The notes beneath the pieces were generated by a model. That model was not told the DNA's origin. It ran no database searches and saw nothing but the letters and a program-made list of their open reading frames with translations. Source: Condylostoma magnum (taxonomy: Eukaryota; Ciliophora; Heterotrichea; Heterotrichida; Condylostomatidae). From it: a DNA stretch of 64,000 nt. Positions 1-11,237 of this stretch are shown here, piece by piece. A program made the translations under genes and the position numbers. The stretch spans positions 3,073 to 67,072 of the forward strand of contig CAKKTI010000040.1 of the NCBI GenBank assembly GCA_920105805.1, in the 5' to 3' direction. Each line of letters starts with the position of its first letter. Within the stretch, counting starts at the first letter, position 1.

Positions 1-498
1 AGAGTGCAGAGACAAGGCGGAGTAATAAGAAGACTGTAGGATCAAAATGGAAATTCACACGGCCCTGAAAGGGTTTGAAACAAGGACATGACAATGCCAG
101 GACTAGCAATGACTAGGTCTTTGGGTGACAGTGTAGCTAAGAGGCTGGGATGCTCTTGTGTGCCAAGCTTAAAATCAGTTAATCTAAGAAGATAAGATAA
201 CTTTATTATTTTAGCATCGGATGGAGTTTGGGATGTATTGCTGGATGAGCAGGTGGTAGAAGTTGTTACTAAGTATAGAAGGACAGATTAGGAGAATATT
301 GCTAAAAAGATCTCTAAACTGGCAAGGAAGTAATGGATATAGTCTGGGATGCATCAAGGGGGGGTGATTGATGATATTTCGTGTATTGTTATTGAAATTG
401 TTTTATTAGAAGGTACAGACTTATTAGAGTTTTAAAATAGCACTACTCAGCATTTCAATTATGACTCTGGAGATGACTCAATAGGAGTTGAAAAGTAA
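1..498 (+). CDS. PP2C-type Ser/Thr phosphatase, C-terminal part
   Basis: The gene enters from the left edge, so its start is missing. Read with TAA/TAG as Gln and TGA as Trp, frame 1 gives the C-terminal half of a metal-dependent PP2C phosphatase: a PGLAMTRSLGD block, then ASDGVWDVL, and near the end DDISCIVIEI, whose Asp residues bind the catalytic metals in this family. The Trp of the ERVW segment is encoded by TGA. The last residues are acidic and poorly conserved. The likely end is the tandem TAA TAA at 496-501; the next in-frame TGA is about 250 bases further and would add an unlikely tail. It lies tail-to-tail with the next gene, whose stop codons almost touch. Family is clear; subfamily is not. 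Confidence 0.85.
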
Positions 499-504
499 TA
501 ATTA

Positions 505-1689
505 TTAATGGTAAATATTTAAAATATGGTATGTTAGGGGGATTAAGGGCAGAATTAATAGGGGTTTTGTTGGTATTTTGTATTAAGGGGATTTTAATAG
601 TAGAACTAGTCTTATAAAGTTGACGATTAGTTTAATTACTTTTTTTCATAGCTTTTTAAACAGTTTTAATAGAATTTATGTTGTTTTTATTTCTTAGGAT
701 TATACTTTACTTATCGGTTTTATGAATTTAAATAGTGTTAATAGAGATTTAAATGAGCTTTGAAATAGTATATGGGTGTAAGTAAAGAAGTTAGTTACTA
801 TAGGATGCATTATTTTGTAAAGTATTTGAAATGGATATACTATAGGCTGTATTAATTCCCAAATTGTCCTTATGCATCATAATACAGGATAAAAGATTTT
901 GTAAATAATCGATGTCTAAGTAACAAACAATCCTAGTAAAATAGAGAACTTCATCTATAAGGCGTTATCAAGTTATTCTTGTATAGGACTCAATACAACC
1001 TAAAAGTAAGATTTCAGTATAGGAAGATGCTTGTATAGGTCGTAAAATCCGATAATTAGTGAAATTACTTATATAGCAATAGTCAGTATACTTACTAATT
1101 ATTAGTATCAGCATCTATGGAATCCCCAGTTAGAAAGAAGAACAGCTCATTAGGGAATTTCTTCAGTACTCGTATTTGTTATTTTACAGTAGTTTTATAA
1201 AGCCAATAAAAGTACTGGATCACTAAACTCAATTTACGCAATATCATCACTTAAATACATATACGATGCTGTGAATTAATTAAGTCCTTATAATTAATCT
1301 GATTCTATATGCTATGTGAAAATGCTATTAACTCATATATTATCCTAATCAAATTGGGGTGTATAGAACTCTTCTTATAAAACAATCAAGTTATAATACA
1401 CAACTAAATCTTTTAAAGTGTCGAATTACACTGATTTTACCTTGGCTGCTTGTATCAAAGATTTATTAACTCACTCTATATTACAAATACTCAAATTGAT
1501 ATTTTTGATATCTTAGTTCTAATACTCATGTGCATATCACCTATTATCATATTTAGACAATACAATAATATCAAAGTTATCTTTAAAGTATACAAAATTT
1601 GACTGATCATACACAAATCTTTGTATTTGAATTTGACCAATTTCAAAAAAACAATATTTCTCTAATATTTAACCCTTATCTAATACCAT
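505..1689 (-). CDS. Unrecognised multi-pass membrane protein, 394 aa
   Basis: Only visible under the reassigned code. ATG at 1689 opens a frame that runs to tandem TAA TAA (507-502), with many in-frame TAA/TAG and several TGA codons read as Gln and Trp. The first 220 residues are mixed polar sequence with no motif I recognise. The C-terminal 170 residues hold several hydrophobic stretches (for example around SILTIAIQVISLIIGFYDL and SILLGLFVTQTSIIYKIF) separated by short basic segments, so this is probably a membrane protein with several spans. It starts 60 bases after the stop of the gene upstream on the same strand and ends against the PP2C gene. The long open frame and amphipathic composition support a real gene. 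Function unknown. Confidence 0.6.
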
Positions 1690-1749
1690 TTATATATATT
1701 AACACTTTTACTCTATTCCTATCTCTTCTAGTTAACTGCACAAGTATTA

Positions 1750-2295
1750 TTATAACACTTCCTGGTGTTCATCACTATCATCATACTCAGCAACATCTTC
1801 CATCAACTCCTCCAACTCTGCTAATTGCTTATCAATATCATCCATATAGCTAACTATCTTAGGCCTTTCAGTTCCTTGGTCATATCCTACTATATCCTCT
1901 AGTTAATCATTCCAATCATTTATTTTCCGACTAATTGAAATGCCCAATTCATATATATCAGCAGTGTTAAGTTAATCTGTGCCTAATTCTCCTCGTAAAG
2001 AGTCAATATTAACTCCGTACTCTCTTGCAGCTTAGCGGAGTTAAAAGAGTGTAGGTTCTTCTGCTTCTGGTACTTCAAACTCATCTTCCAGTTCTTATTA
2101 TTGACTCGTTGGTTGCTAGTTTAATTCTGTTTTAAATTATTCTTCTTTTAGCTATTCTTCTCGTCTTCAGGAGTCTAAGTCGTCTAGAGTTTATTAGATG
2201 TTTTAGTTGAGATTTTAAGCTTTTTAAACTATACTTTGCTCGTTTCTTTGTTGTTGGAGGTTTTTAAGAGCAGCAAGGGATTTTGGAAAGTACAT
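1750..2295 (-). CDS. Acidic coiled-coil protein, 181 aa, unrecognised
   Basis: ATG at 2295, preceded by an A-rich stretch, starts a 181-residue frame ending at tandem TAA TAA (1752-1747). The N-terminal 60 residues (MYFPKSLAALKNLQQQRNEQ onward) are Gln/Glu-rich and look like a coiled coil. The second half is acidic and includes SISRKINDWNDQLEDIVGYD and a final helix with YMDDIDKQLAELEELMEDV. Many Gln are TAA or TAG, and one Trp (LDSWRREE) is TGA. No known domain is recognised. A decayed partial copy of this gene lies far away at about 62.7 kb, so the gene belongs to a sequence that has been duplicated. The function cannot be inferred. Confidence 0.65.
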
Positions 2296-2739
2296 TTTTT
2301 AAATTAATTTATACCAAAGTGCATCGAATTCAAATATAATAAAGTATAATCAATTTATTAAGTAAAGCTGATGGAAGAATCATACCTAATAGAATATGTC
2401 AAGTTTAATAATTTGAAATCAATTATTCCCTGATAAAAGTAAGGTTTTTGTTGTGAAGAATAAAGTATAATATTGCATTTTGTACATATCAAGACAAAAT
2501 AGTTATTTTTCACTATTTACTACTGAGAAGTCGATTAGCTTTCCTATTAAGAATTATGAATACAATATAAACAGAAAAATTCAAAAGATTAAATAATATA
2601 ATCGATTTAACTTACATTAATCTATTTAACCATACTATTATATGTGATAGATTAAACCTATTATAAACTATTTATCCAGATATTTATGTGCATTAAACAT
2701 ACAACTATATGAAAACAGTTTAAACACTTTTATAATAAA
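2296..2739. promoter_or_regulatory. Divergent promoter region (444 bp)
   Basis: AT-rich spacer between the diverging coiled-coil gene (minus) and the helicase gene (plus). I see no coding potential in either direction, even with the reassigned code. It presumably carries both promoters, but no specific motif can be named. It is one of the longer spacers in the left 55 kb. Confidence 0.4.
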
Positions 2740-5700
2740 ATGGACCGAAGAAGATCTAGAAGAGGAAGATTCAGAGGCCGTAATACCAGAGGAAATTTTA
2801 GACAAATAAATGAAATAAATCAAGCCCAACTACAGTAACACGAAATACTACCCTAAAATCTGCAAATATACGAAAAAGAGCAAGAAATAATTCAATAAAT
2901 TGCATAATAAGACGTGATAATAATCAAAGGTGACACAGGCTGTGGTAAAAGTACCTAAGTGCCCCAAATTCTACACAGGGTTTACCCCGATGCTAAAATA
3001 GTTATTTGTGAGCCGAGAAGACTGGCAGTTTTAGCCACTGCTAGACGAGTAGCATATGAAATGAAATCTAAAATAGGCGGAAAAGTAGGATACCATCTAA
3101 TGGGAGAGAGGGAGTTCTCCAAAAATACTCAATTGAAGTATGTGACATACGGAATCTTCAGCTAGGAGGTTTGCAGTAAAGGTGATTTTTCTAAATTTCC
3201 CTATGATTTTGTAATATTAGATGAAGTTCATGAGAGGAGCTTAGAACTGGAAATCTGTATGACGATTTTAAAGCATATAATCAAACAAATCGGTATAAAA
3301 GTAGTGCTTATGTCAGCTACTATAGACACAGACCTTCTGGCTAATTATTTTAATCAATAGGAAATAAATGAGTGGAATTTTGACAATTTGAGTTAAGTTG
3401 AAGTTGTAGAGGAATGTGATGTCTGAGGCAATAATTAGTACTGAAGTAACACGAATTAAAATCAACGCAAATTCGCAAAGCAGTCGAGCATTTATTAAAC
3501 CCACAGATAAGATTAAGCTGGGACTATTTTACTATAGGGGTAAAATTTTGAAGTTTTTGAATATTACATAGAAGAGATAATAAAAACTTATAATAAATTA
3601 AACGAACCAATGGATGACCAATGACTAAACTTTGCTTTTACATAGTAAAAAGTACAGAATCTATAAGGTGTGTTTCCTTAATCCTACGATTTATGCGTTA
3701 AACTCATCTAGATGATTATCTAGAACTAAATAGTACAAGAGAATTCCCTAGGAACAATTTTGATTTTCTTACCAGGACTGCAAGAAATCCAAATAATGTC
3801 AGATCAAATCTACTCTAGCATACCTGACTAAAACCTACAAATAATCCCTCTTCATTCCATAATGCCTTAATAAATCCATGCTTAAGTACTAAAACCTCTT
3901 GACACCAACACCCGTAGAATAATAATAAGCACAAGTATTGCCGAAAGCTCTATTACTCTTCCAGATATAAAATACATAATAGATTTCGGGTATTGTAAGG
4001 AAATAGTGTTTTAAAGCAAGAGTTATTAGGAATCCTTAGAACTATTCTGGGCCTCTAAGAGCATGATGTAGTAGAGAAAGGGACGGGCTGGAAGGGTGGC
4101 TTAGGGAATATGCTTTAGATTGTTTCCTAAGTGGTTTTATGACTAGATAGTGCAGGAATACAGTACTCCTGAGATTTTAAACAGCCCATTAGACAGACTC
4201 GTGCTAAAAGTGATAAATTTAAACCTAGGAGAGCCTAAACTGCTATTACAAAGGTCACTGCAGCCTCCTAATATAGAGGACTTGGATGATACTATTAAAT
4301 ATCTTCATTTCCTAGGAGCCCTGGACAATGGACTGACTTAGTTAGGACATCTTGCTGTTAAACTTCCTATTGACGTGTAATTAACCAGATTAATTGACAT
4401 TGGCTCAAAATTTGGCTGTGTTGATGAGTGTATTGCTATTGCTAGTATATTGGCTAGTTAAAAATATGCATTTATCAACTGTGGTCTTCTTAATCATAAT
4501 GCACTTAAAGCGTATTCTTTAAGATTAGAGCTGGGAAAAGGGTTAGAAAGTGATGTTTTGCTGTAGCTGAAAGTATTTGCTAGTATGTGAAGCTTGCATA
4601 AGTACAAGTTTATTGATTTTACTAATACAGGGAGTATTCGGTTGAAATTGAATTATAAAAGTTTGGAGTGGTATTAGAGGAAGTATTTTATTGACTCAAC
4701 TTGGTTCAAAAGTGTTGTGATAAATTATATCGAATTATAGAAAAGAGTGCAGAGATTTGGGTTTTAGTTTGATCTTTGCTAGTTTGAGATTTTAAAAGAT
4801 TTGGAGTAGCATACTGAGCTAGTTGATAAGCTGAAGATTTGTATTGCCGCAGCTTTTCTTACTAAATTCAGTAAAAGTGAGTATTTAATTGGAAATTTGT
4901 AATAAAGATAGCAGATTTTGCAATAGATTGGTGGAAATACTAATGCTGTTGCATTGAATGATCTTCACAAGAGCTTAAGTGAGGAAGATATTAGATACTT
5001 GTTTAGGTTTTGTAAGATATAATAAATTGATACGTATGGGACCTCAGCTGTTGTATAATTTGAAGATAATGATTCCCTATAACTTGCTTTGTGGATGAGT
5101 AGTAATATGAATAAATATAAGAACTAAATTTTCATGGTTTTTAATTAGGTTGACTACGACTAAGAAAACAATATTTTGTCGGTAAAATCTATTTAAAATC
5201 CATAGTTTATTATGAGATAAATCAACTTTTAAGATTTATAAGAAGGAATGTCACCATATTATGAGTAGACGGATTAAAATAGTACAAAATACTATGCACA
5301 TTGTCTGAAAAGAGCAGAGTATCCCGATTAAAGCGCTTATATCGATCTCTTTACTCATCAATTTATCACAATCTTTGATGATTCATTGAACTAAAATTAT
5401 CCTAATAATGGAATATAAGATAATTACTTAATATCAATAGGCTACTCTTAAAGCAGGGGCAGATTACAGTCAATTAATAATACTTTAATTACTAATTTTA
5501 ACCTTTTTGGGCAATTATTTCTTATGATTTTTGGAAATGATTATGAATTAGAGCTTGATTATTACAATATTCGGTATGATACCATAAAATCAAACAATTC
5601 TAATATAAATTTGAACTGAATTTTGCTTGATGAGGATATTGCATTAGTAAATTAAGCAAAAAATGAACTAAAAGATAATCCAAATTGCTTTTAAAGAATA

Positions 5701-6435
5701 AATGAAATAATTTAAACTCTTAAACAAACAGAAAGAGTTCCAATTACCTAGGAGTATCCAAACTGAATAAATATATTATAGGGCTAAGTCTAATTGAGAT
5801 AGGTTAAAACAAGTACTGAATTGAACAATTTTGCATAGGAGGTTAATCAATTAAAATAAAATTTGATAGAAAGGATTAATTAAACAGAAAGCATCCTATT
5901 GATCTAAAAGCCTATTATTATATGTAATTAATGTAGGGCTAAAGTGTGTGATTTAGAACAAATATACAGAAATTAAAGCAAGTATGAAATGAGATTTACC
6001 TTTGCAACAATTTTCGATTTTGAGTAGATTAAAAGCATTATTCCTGATGTAGTAGGACAGTCTAATATGGGTTACTGTAAAAATGGACATGAAGTATGTA
6101 TAATTATCAATAATAAACAACTGATTGATTACAACTCACCTGTATTAATACAGTTTCCTGGATTACACGAGTACTAATTTTCCCAGGAAACAATGAAAAA
6201 TATAGAAAAGCTTAAAAAATAGCATTAATTCAACACAAGACATGAAGCCTATGATTTAACCTGTGCTATATGCGAATTTGATGCTAGCACATCAAGAAAT
6301 CCAATTGAAGTATTTCTAAAGCACATCAGATTCCAAGATCATGAGAGGAATATCCAGAATTTTAGTAAAACTTATTTCCCTTATATGTTAGCTCCTTATA
6401 TAAGCATACTATTCTAATCTAATTTCAAATTATAA
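2740..6435 (+). CDS. DEAH-box RNA helicase (DHX family), 1231 aa
   Basis: A continuous frame from ATG 2740 to TAA 6433. The N-terminus is Arg/Gly-rich (RRRSRRGRFRGRNTRG). Superfamily-2 motifs appear in order: GDTGCGKST (motif I, about residue 64), DEVHER (II, about 161), MSAT (III), STSIAESSITLPD (V) and QQRKGRAGR (VI, about 444), where both Gln are TAG. Helicase-associated (HA2/OB-like) sequence follows. Near residue 750 is an RRM-like stretch. The last 180 residues hold paired Cys (CNQCRAKVC, CKNGHEVC) suggesting a zinc-binding module. This is an ATP-dependent RNA helicase of the DHX/TDRD9-like type; the exact orthologue is uncertain. Several TGA codons encode Trp, for example in DDQWLNF. 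The stop lies only two bases before the next ATG. Confidence 0.9.
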
Positions 6436-6437
6436 AA

Positions 6438-6776
6438 ATGGAGCCCGATACTCTAAGAACACTTAAGATAAAAACAGGAGCAGTGAAGCGCATAGGAAGA
6501 GAATATGAGTCGTATGAGCGAGAGTCCTAAAGAGACAAAGCTAGAATTCAAAAGCTGGAAGAAGACGGTGCCTCAGAAAGCTAATTAAAATAGCAGTAGG
6601 AAGTGCTCAGAGAATCTTTAGCAATGATTCCTAACACTAGAAAGCGATTGACTGATGCTCTCGAGGATCTGTAAAATTTCCTAGAAGAAAACGAGTTTGA
6701 GGAAGATAATGAGGACTTTTAAGAGGCAACAAGTGCAATAGATAGCATCAGAGAAAAGATCTTTAATTCAGATTAG
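6438..6776 (+). CDS. TBCA: Tubulin-specific chaperone A (cofactor A), 112 aa
   Basis: A small, all-helical protein that binds beta-tubulin during folding and dimer assembly. The sequence LRTLKIKTGAVKRIGREYES matches the start of TBCA proteins (IKIKTGVVKRL), followed by the typical EVLRESLAMIPNTRKRL segment and a final acidic helix ending EATSAIDSIREKIFNSD. The length of 112 residues is normal for the family (about 108). The end is the triple TAG TAA TAA at 6774-6782. The start codon follows the helicase stop by two bases, so the transcript leader must either overlap the helicase coding region or be nearly absent. Confidence 0.93.
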
Positions 6777-6938
6777 TAATAAAGCCTCAGTATTTAGCTT
6801 TGTGTTCTAATGTGCTAAGTACGTATCGGGCGGTGTTTTAAATGCATTTTTAATACCGCCATTGTCTGGTTTTAAGTGATATCACTATAACACTTTAAAA
6901 TATACACTCCAATACAGAAATAGCTTCTAAATATTAAA

Positions 6939-8300
6939 ATGTCAGATCATCTAACCTAATTATTAGCCAAAATAGAAAAAGAAGCCACTAACTTGGCAAC
7001 ATAAGACACTACAGCTATTCAAAGCTAAAGTCCGCAATACAAACTGAGCCCAGATTCATTGAGAAAATTAAATATTAGCCCTGATAGCTCGGTTACTGAT
7101 AAACGAAATTAAGTGACAGCGTAAAATCTTATGAAAAGGAAGAATAAGAGACTAGTTGATAGATAAAACAGTATTGATAAACGAGTAAGAAGGACACTAA
7201 GGTCTAAAATAACCACTATATTGCACAATCTGCCTATCATGTGCCCTATTGAACTAAACAGGCATAACAGATACTTAGAACTAGAGTAAAAGTACAATAT
7301 AAATAAAATCAACGAAAAGCGCAAGTAAATCAGTAAAAAGGAGGTCAAATTCTACGGATTAAAGGACAATTTAGAGTTTGATATCAATGGAAGAATAATG
7401 AGGCAAAAGAAGAAGAAAGATAAGGAAATAACTCCTATTGAAATGCTACTAGAAAAGCTAAGTTAACAAGAAATCGATATGATTCAAGAAGATCCTGCAT
7501 ACTTTATACACGATTAAGAGCTAAGGAAGAAGTTTTAAAAGATTTATAAGCATGATTGAGACAATTTACTCTATCCTAAGCCCATCAAGCCAACATAAAT
7601 ACAAAGAAACAGTCCAAATAAGTACAATTTAGACACTTTAAAGCAATTTTAGATCAATCAGGAAATGATTCAGTAGGAAAATGAAGAAAAATTAAGAGAA
7701 AAGGTAAACAGGGATAATGAAAAGATTCAGTAGTTGTAAAAGCTTAAATAAGACAGAGAGAATCAACGAAGATAAAAGAGTATAGAAAGGTAGTAAAAGC
7801 TTGATTAAAAGCTGAAATCTATGCGGATATAATAAAAAAGTGTGATAGATAATTACATAGAAAGATAGAATCAAAAGCATTCAATTTTCGAGAATAACAA
7901 AATTATTTAGCAGGAAAATATAGTAAAATAGCTAAAATAAAGTTCTTAGAAGTACTTGAATAGGAGGTAATTAGCTATAGAGAAAATTAACTAATATGAA
8001 ACTGAAAGATAAAAGGTTAGAAACTGGAAAGAAATGATATACGACCTAGAAAACAACATGATTAATACATAAAAGTAAAGAGCTATTGATGAAAAAGTAC
8101 AAAATGTTGTTAACTAAAATAAAAGGTGAACTCAGAAGTGCATATAACTAAGAAAATCTAATTCAACTGATGAATTTCGTAATGAGAAGCTTAATCAACT
8201 GTTCAAAAGACTATAAAAATCAGAGAAAAGGAAAAAAGAGCATTTACGAAACATTTCGTAACAAAGAAAGGAGTATAACGAAAAAGTGCTACTTACTTAA
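6939..8300 (+). CDS. Lys/Glu/Gln-rich coiled-coil protein, 453 aa
   Basis: ATG at 6939 after an A-rich leader; the frame stays open to TAA 8298. The product is highly charged, with long predicted helices from about residue 220 (repeated E/K/Q/R heptad-like sequence such as NEKIQQLQKLKQDRENQRRQ). A more ordered block near residues 80-180 contains PIMCPIELNRHNRYLELEQK and ITPIEMLLEKLSQQEID. No enzymatic motif is seen. In ciliates such proteins are often cytoskeletal or basal-body components, but that is only inference. Gln codons are mostly TAA/TAG. It ends tail-to-tail with the TPR gene, 36 bases apart. Confidence 0.7.
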
Positions 8301-8336
8301 AAATTCTTTTATAAAAATGTAATGATATTAAAGGTT

Positions 8337-9575
8337 TTAGTTATTATTTAAGGCAGTGTCTTGATTAGGAAAGCTCGGAGGACTTTGGATTAGCATCGGG
8401 TAATTCATAGTAGGAAGTTGTCATACTGGGTACTGGTAGTAAGGAACTAGTATTTACGGCATTGCTTGGATTTGGGGATTTTAGGAGCTTTATGCCATAA
8501 AGCTGTTTTCTAGTTCAAAGGGAAGGTGAATTAATTGATTTACTAGCGTTATTTAAAATTGAGGGTCCTAGGTAAGTTTTTAGGCCTTTTGTTAGATTAT
8601 AGGTAATTGTTAAGTTTAGTTGTTTACGTAGTAAACATAGTATAAATTCTACCATAGCACTGGCTCTTTTGGTGTAATAGATATTGCTTATTTAAACATC
8701 TCTATAGCATTTTGACTCTAAGAGATTAAGTAGTAAAATATTCCTAATGAGCACAAATAAACCGGAGATTTTTAGTTATAGATCAAAGCTCTAGAAAGCT
8801 CTTAAAAGGCTTCATTGAATCTTTATTACTACATAAATATTCTACCTGATATATAGTGCAGATCTCCTCTTTCCTACACTTCTTATCCTATTAACTGCTT
8901 AGCAACATTTATCAAATTAGCGGCATTTATATAGTCTTGCATAATAAACTTCACCCAGCTAAGACATTGATAAGTCCTCCAATTTTAATTATCTATAACC
9001 AATGCTTCTTATAACTTTTTGACAGCCTGAGTCATATCGTTCTACTAGACATAGCAAAGTCCTATTATATTATGAATTTCCACTATTCTGTTATTAGGAA
9101 TTTAAACCTGACAGTTTAAGCTTTAAAGATAGTAACTTATAGCCATGTCATACTCTTTCTAAGTCTTCAGAATATTCCCCAGTTTATAACACACATCATG
9201 CTTATGCTCAAATTATGCGTCTATTTGCAGTACAGCTCTCAAAGCCTTCTAAGAGTGACTAAACTGGCCGGATTTATAGTACAATAATCCAATTCCATAT
9301 CAAAGTTAAGCGTCTTTTAAATCCCCTTGAATTTCTAACGCTTTTTGATATGACTCTTAAGAATTCTTTAAATTTCCTTATAGAAGATAACAGTGTCCTA
9401 GAGCCATCCATGATTTTATGTTTTGGTCGTCCATTGCTACTATCTTTTGGTAACTTTCACATGCCAGTGAGAAACTGCCGTTTTAAGCGTGGAGATGGGC
9501 TATATGGGATAATGCTCTCAGGTTGTAAGGATTCTTTTGCAAAACTTCCTCAAGGTGCTGTATTTCTTCAGACAT
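8337..9575 (-). CDS. TPR protein similar to Cyc8/Ssn6-UTX, 412 aa
   Basis: ATG at 9575 starts MSEEIQHLEEVLQKNPYNL. Tetratricopeptide repeats run through about residues 15-330, including LSHIAHLHAQNGSFSLACES, WMALGHCYLLQGNLKNS, a block around WYGIGLLYYKSGQFSHS, and LRAVLQIDAQFEHKHDVCY. This last block resembles the TPRs of the transcription corepressor Cyc8/Ssn6 and of UTX. A Pro/Gln-rich, low-complexity tail (about 70 residues) follows, also reminiscent of corepressors. The likely stop is TAA 8339-8337; a second TAA is two codons later. A role as a scaffold in gene regulation is plausible, though TPR proteins are diverse. The Puf gene lies upstream on the same strand, 106 bases away. Confidence 0.8.
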
Positions 9576-9681
9576 TTATTATGTTGAAATTAATCAGTGA
9601 AAACAAATTTTGTATAGAACTTGAATCCTTAGGCATCAAATATACCAAAAACTCGATTTTATCTAACTTAATATAATTTAT

Positions 9682-10830
9682 TCAATCTAACTATTCGCAT
9701 ATTGAAATAATTTCATCCCATCTAGCCTTGAGCTTCTTCTAATGCAATAAAGGATATACACGCATAACAGCACTTTTGATTAAATTTTTAGCCATAGTGT
9801 TGGACATCTCTGCAGCTGTTTTTAGTACATAGCACCCATAAGGACAATTGAGCAGCATCTGCAGCTTATCTACCTCGATGATTTCAAATAACAAATTTTC
9901 CCTCAAATACTCAATCCTCATAAACTTCTCTACTACGTTACTTGCAAATTTCTAAACGCACAATTAAGCAGTGTTTTCTTCCATCTTTATACAAATTTTC
10001 TATGCCAATCCAGGAATCTAAAACTCAATCATATGCTGAATAAGATAGTTTCCATATGGATCCTGAATAAGAACAAGTAAGTTATCCAAAGCCTCATTTA
10101 TAACGAAGGGATTAGTCACGCATTTCTTAATAACACACAACCCTAGCTTATCAGTCGCCAGCTCAACCACATGTCCAATCAACTAATTAATGATAAACCC
10201 AATACTCTTTAGAGTAACCAGTAATCTTTGCAACACATGCGAGGCAAACTTATGCTTTGCCAAACATAGTGCATTAGTAGCAAAATTTCTTGCATATATC
10301 TTCTCCTCTTCCGGCAAACTGGCCAACCCTATTAAAGTTTGCAGGGAATGTGTCCCTCTAGGGTTCATGGCTATTTATTACAGCCCGTGCTCCATACCTT
10401 TCAGTAGCATCAGTCTCTGGGTTGAGCTGCACTGCTGGAACAGGCTCTGACACAAGTAGTTTCCGTATAAATCTACCATGAGCTCGGAGATCTGGGAGCA
10501 CTGCTGTCCGAATCCCGGAGGAGCCTAGTTCTTTATAGGAGCTGCAAGTGTGTGGACTATTTGCTCTATTTCCTCCGGGGAAGCCCTGGCAATTATTTAC
10601 TAGGCTTGCTTACTCCCGGACTTAGTCTTGCTTAGCTCTACTAGGTTTTAGAGGTCTGTGGCCGGGAAGCCACGGGGTAAGTCGGGGAACTCTTCGGGGG
10701 TAATGTCAGTGGTAGATGCACTGTTGTCCTCACTTAACAGTTTCTCGAAGAAGGACGTCATTGAGTTCTCTACTTTAAAGTCGCATTGAGTGAAGTCGAT
10801 TTAGTTGAAGTGGATTCTGAACTTTTCCAT
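9682..10830 (-). CDS. Pumilio/Puf-family RNA-binding protein, 382 aa
   Basis: Starts MEKFRIHFNQIDF at 10830 and ends at TGA (9684-9682). From about residue 120 it carries tandem Puf repeats, each with a two-helix unit whose second helix carries RNA-contacting residues. Visible repeat cores are GNYLCQSLFQQ, RGTHSLQTLIG, KFASHVLQRLL, LGLCVIKKCV, YGNYLIQHMIE, KFASNVVEKFM and YGCYVLKTAAEM. Seven are clear and an eighth degenerate one is likely. Puf proteins bind 3'UTR motifs and repress or localise mRNA. The N-terminal 110 residues are low-complexity and acidic. Several Gln codons are TAG/TAA, including one in the first repeat region. Family assignment is secure. Confidence 0.92.
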
Positions 10831-11237
10831 GATTTTTTATTATGGAATAGGTTAAAGGAATAAATGGCCAGCTTTAATAAGTAAGTATTTAGGGAGTGAA
10901 ATGCTGATTTTGAAAATGTTACATTTATGTTTTTATATGTAGGGAAGATCATCCTATGTGATTGCTTAAAAAGTAATTTAGTATTTTTAAATTGTTCGAA
11001 TAGTCTAAAGAATTGGATAGTTTGAGCCATTTACAAAGTAAAATGCTTATATTATTAAACAGCATGATAGCTTGTACAATGATACTACTTGAATAAATAC
11101 GAAAAAATTCGTAATATTAACAGGAATATAACAAATTTAATTACTATCAGAGCTCCTAAAAATCCCTACTTTCCATATAACCTATTAATCTTAATATGTA
11201 TAATTAACCCTAAAAAATCTAAATAATTTTAATATTT
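10831..11237. other. Intergenic, AT-rich (407 bp)
   Basis: Spacer between the Puf start and the SPRY stop, both on the minus strand. A minus-strand open stretch exists here under the standard code, but it runs into the Puf gene out of frame and has no recognisable sequence. I see no gene; the Puf promoter presumably lies here. Confidence 0.4.

Noticed and set aside
10770-11030. Minus-strand open frame upstream of the Puf gene
   Set aside because: It overlaps the Puf N-terminus in another frame and has no similarity or supporting end; more likely chance in the promoter region.
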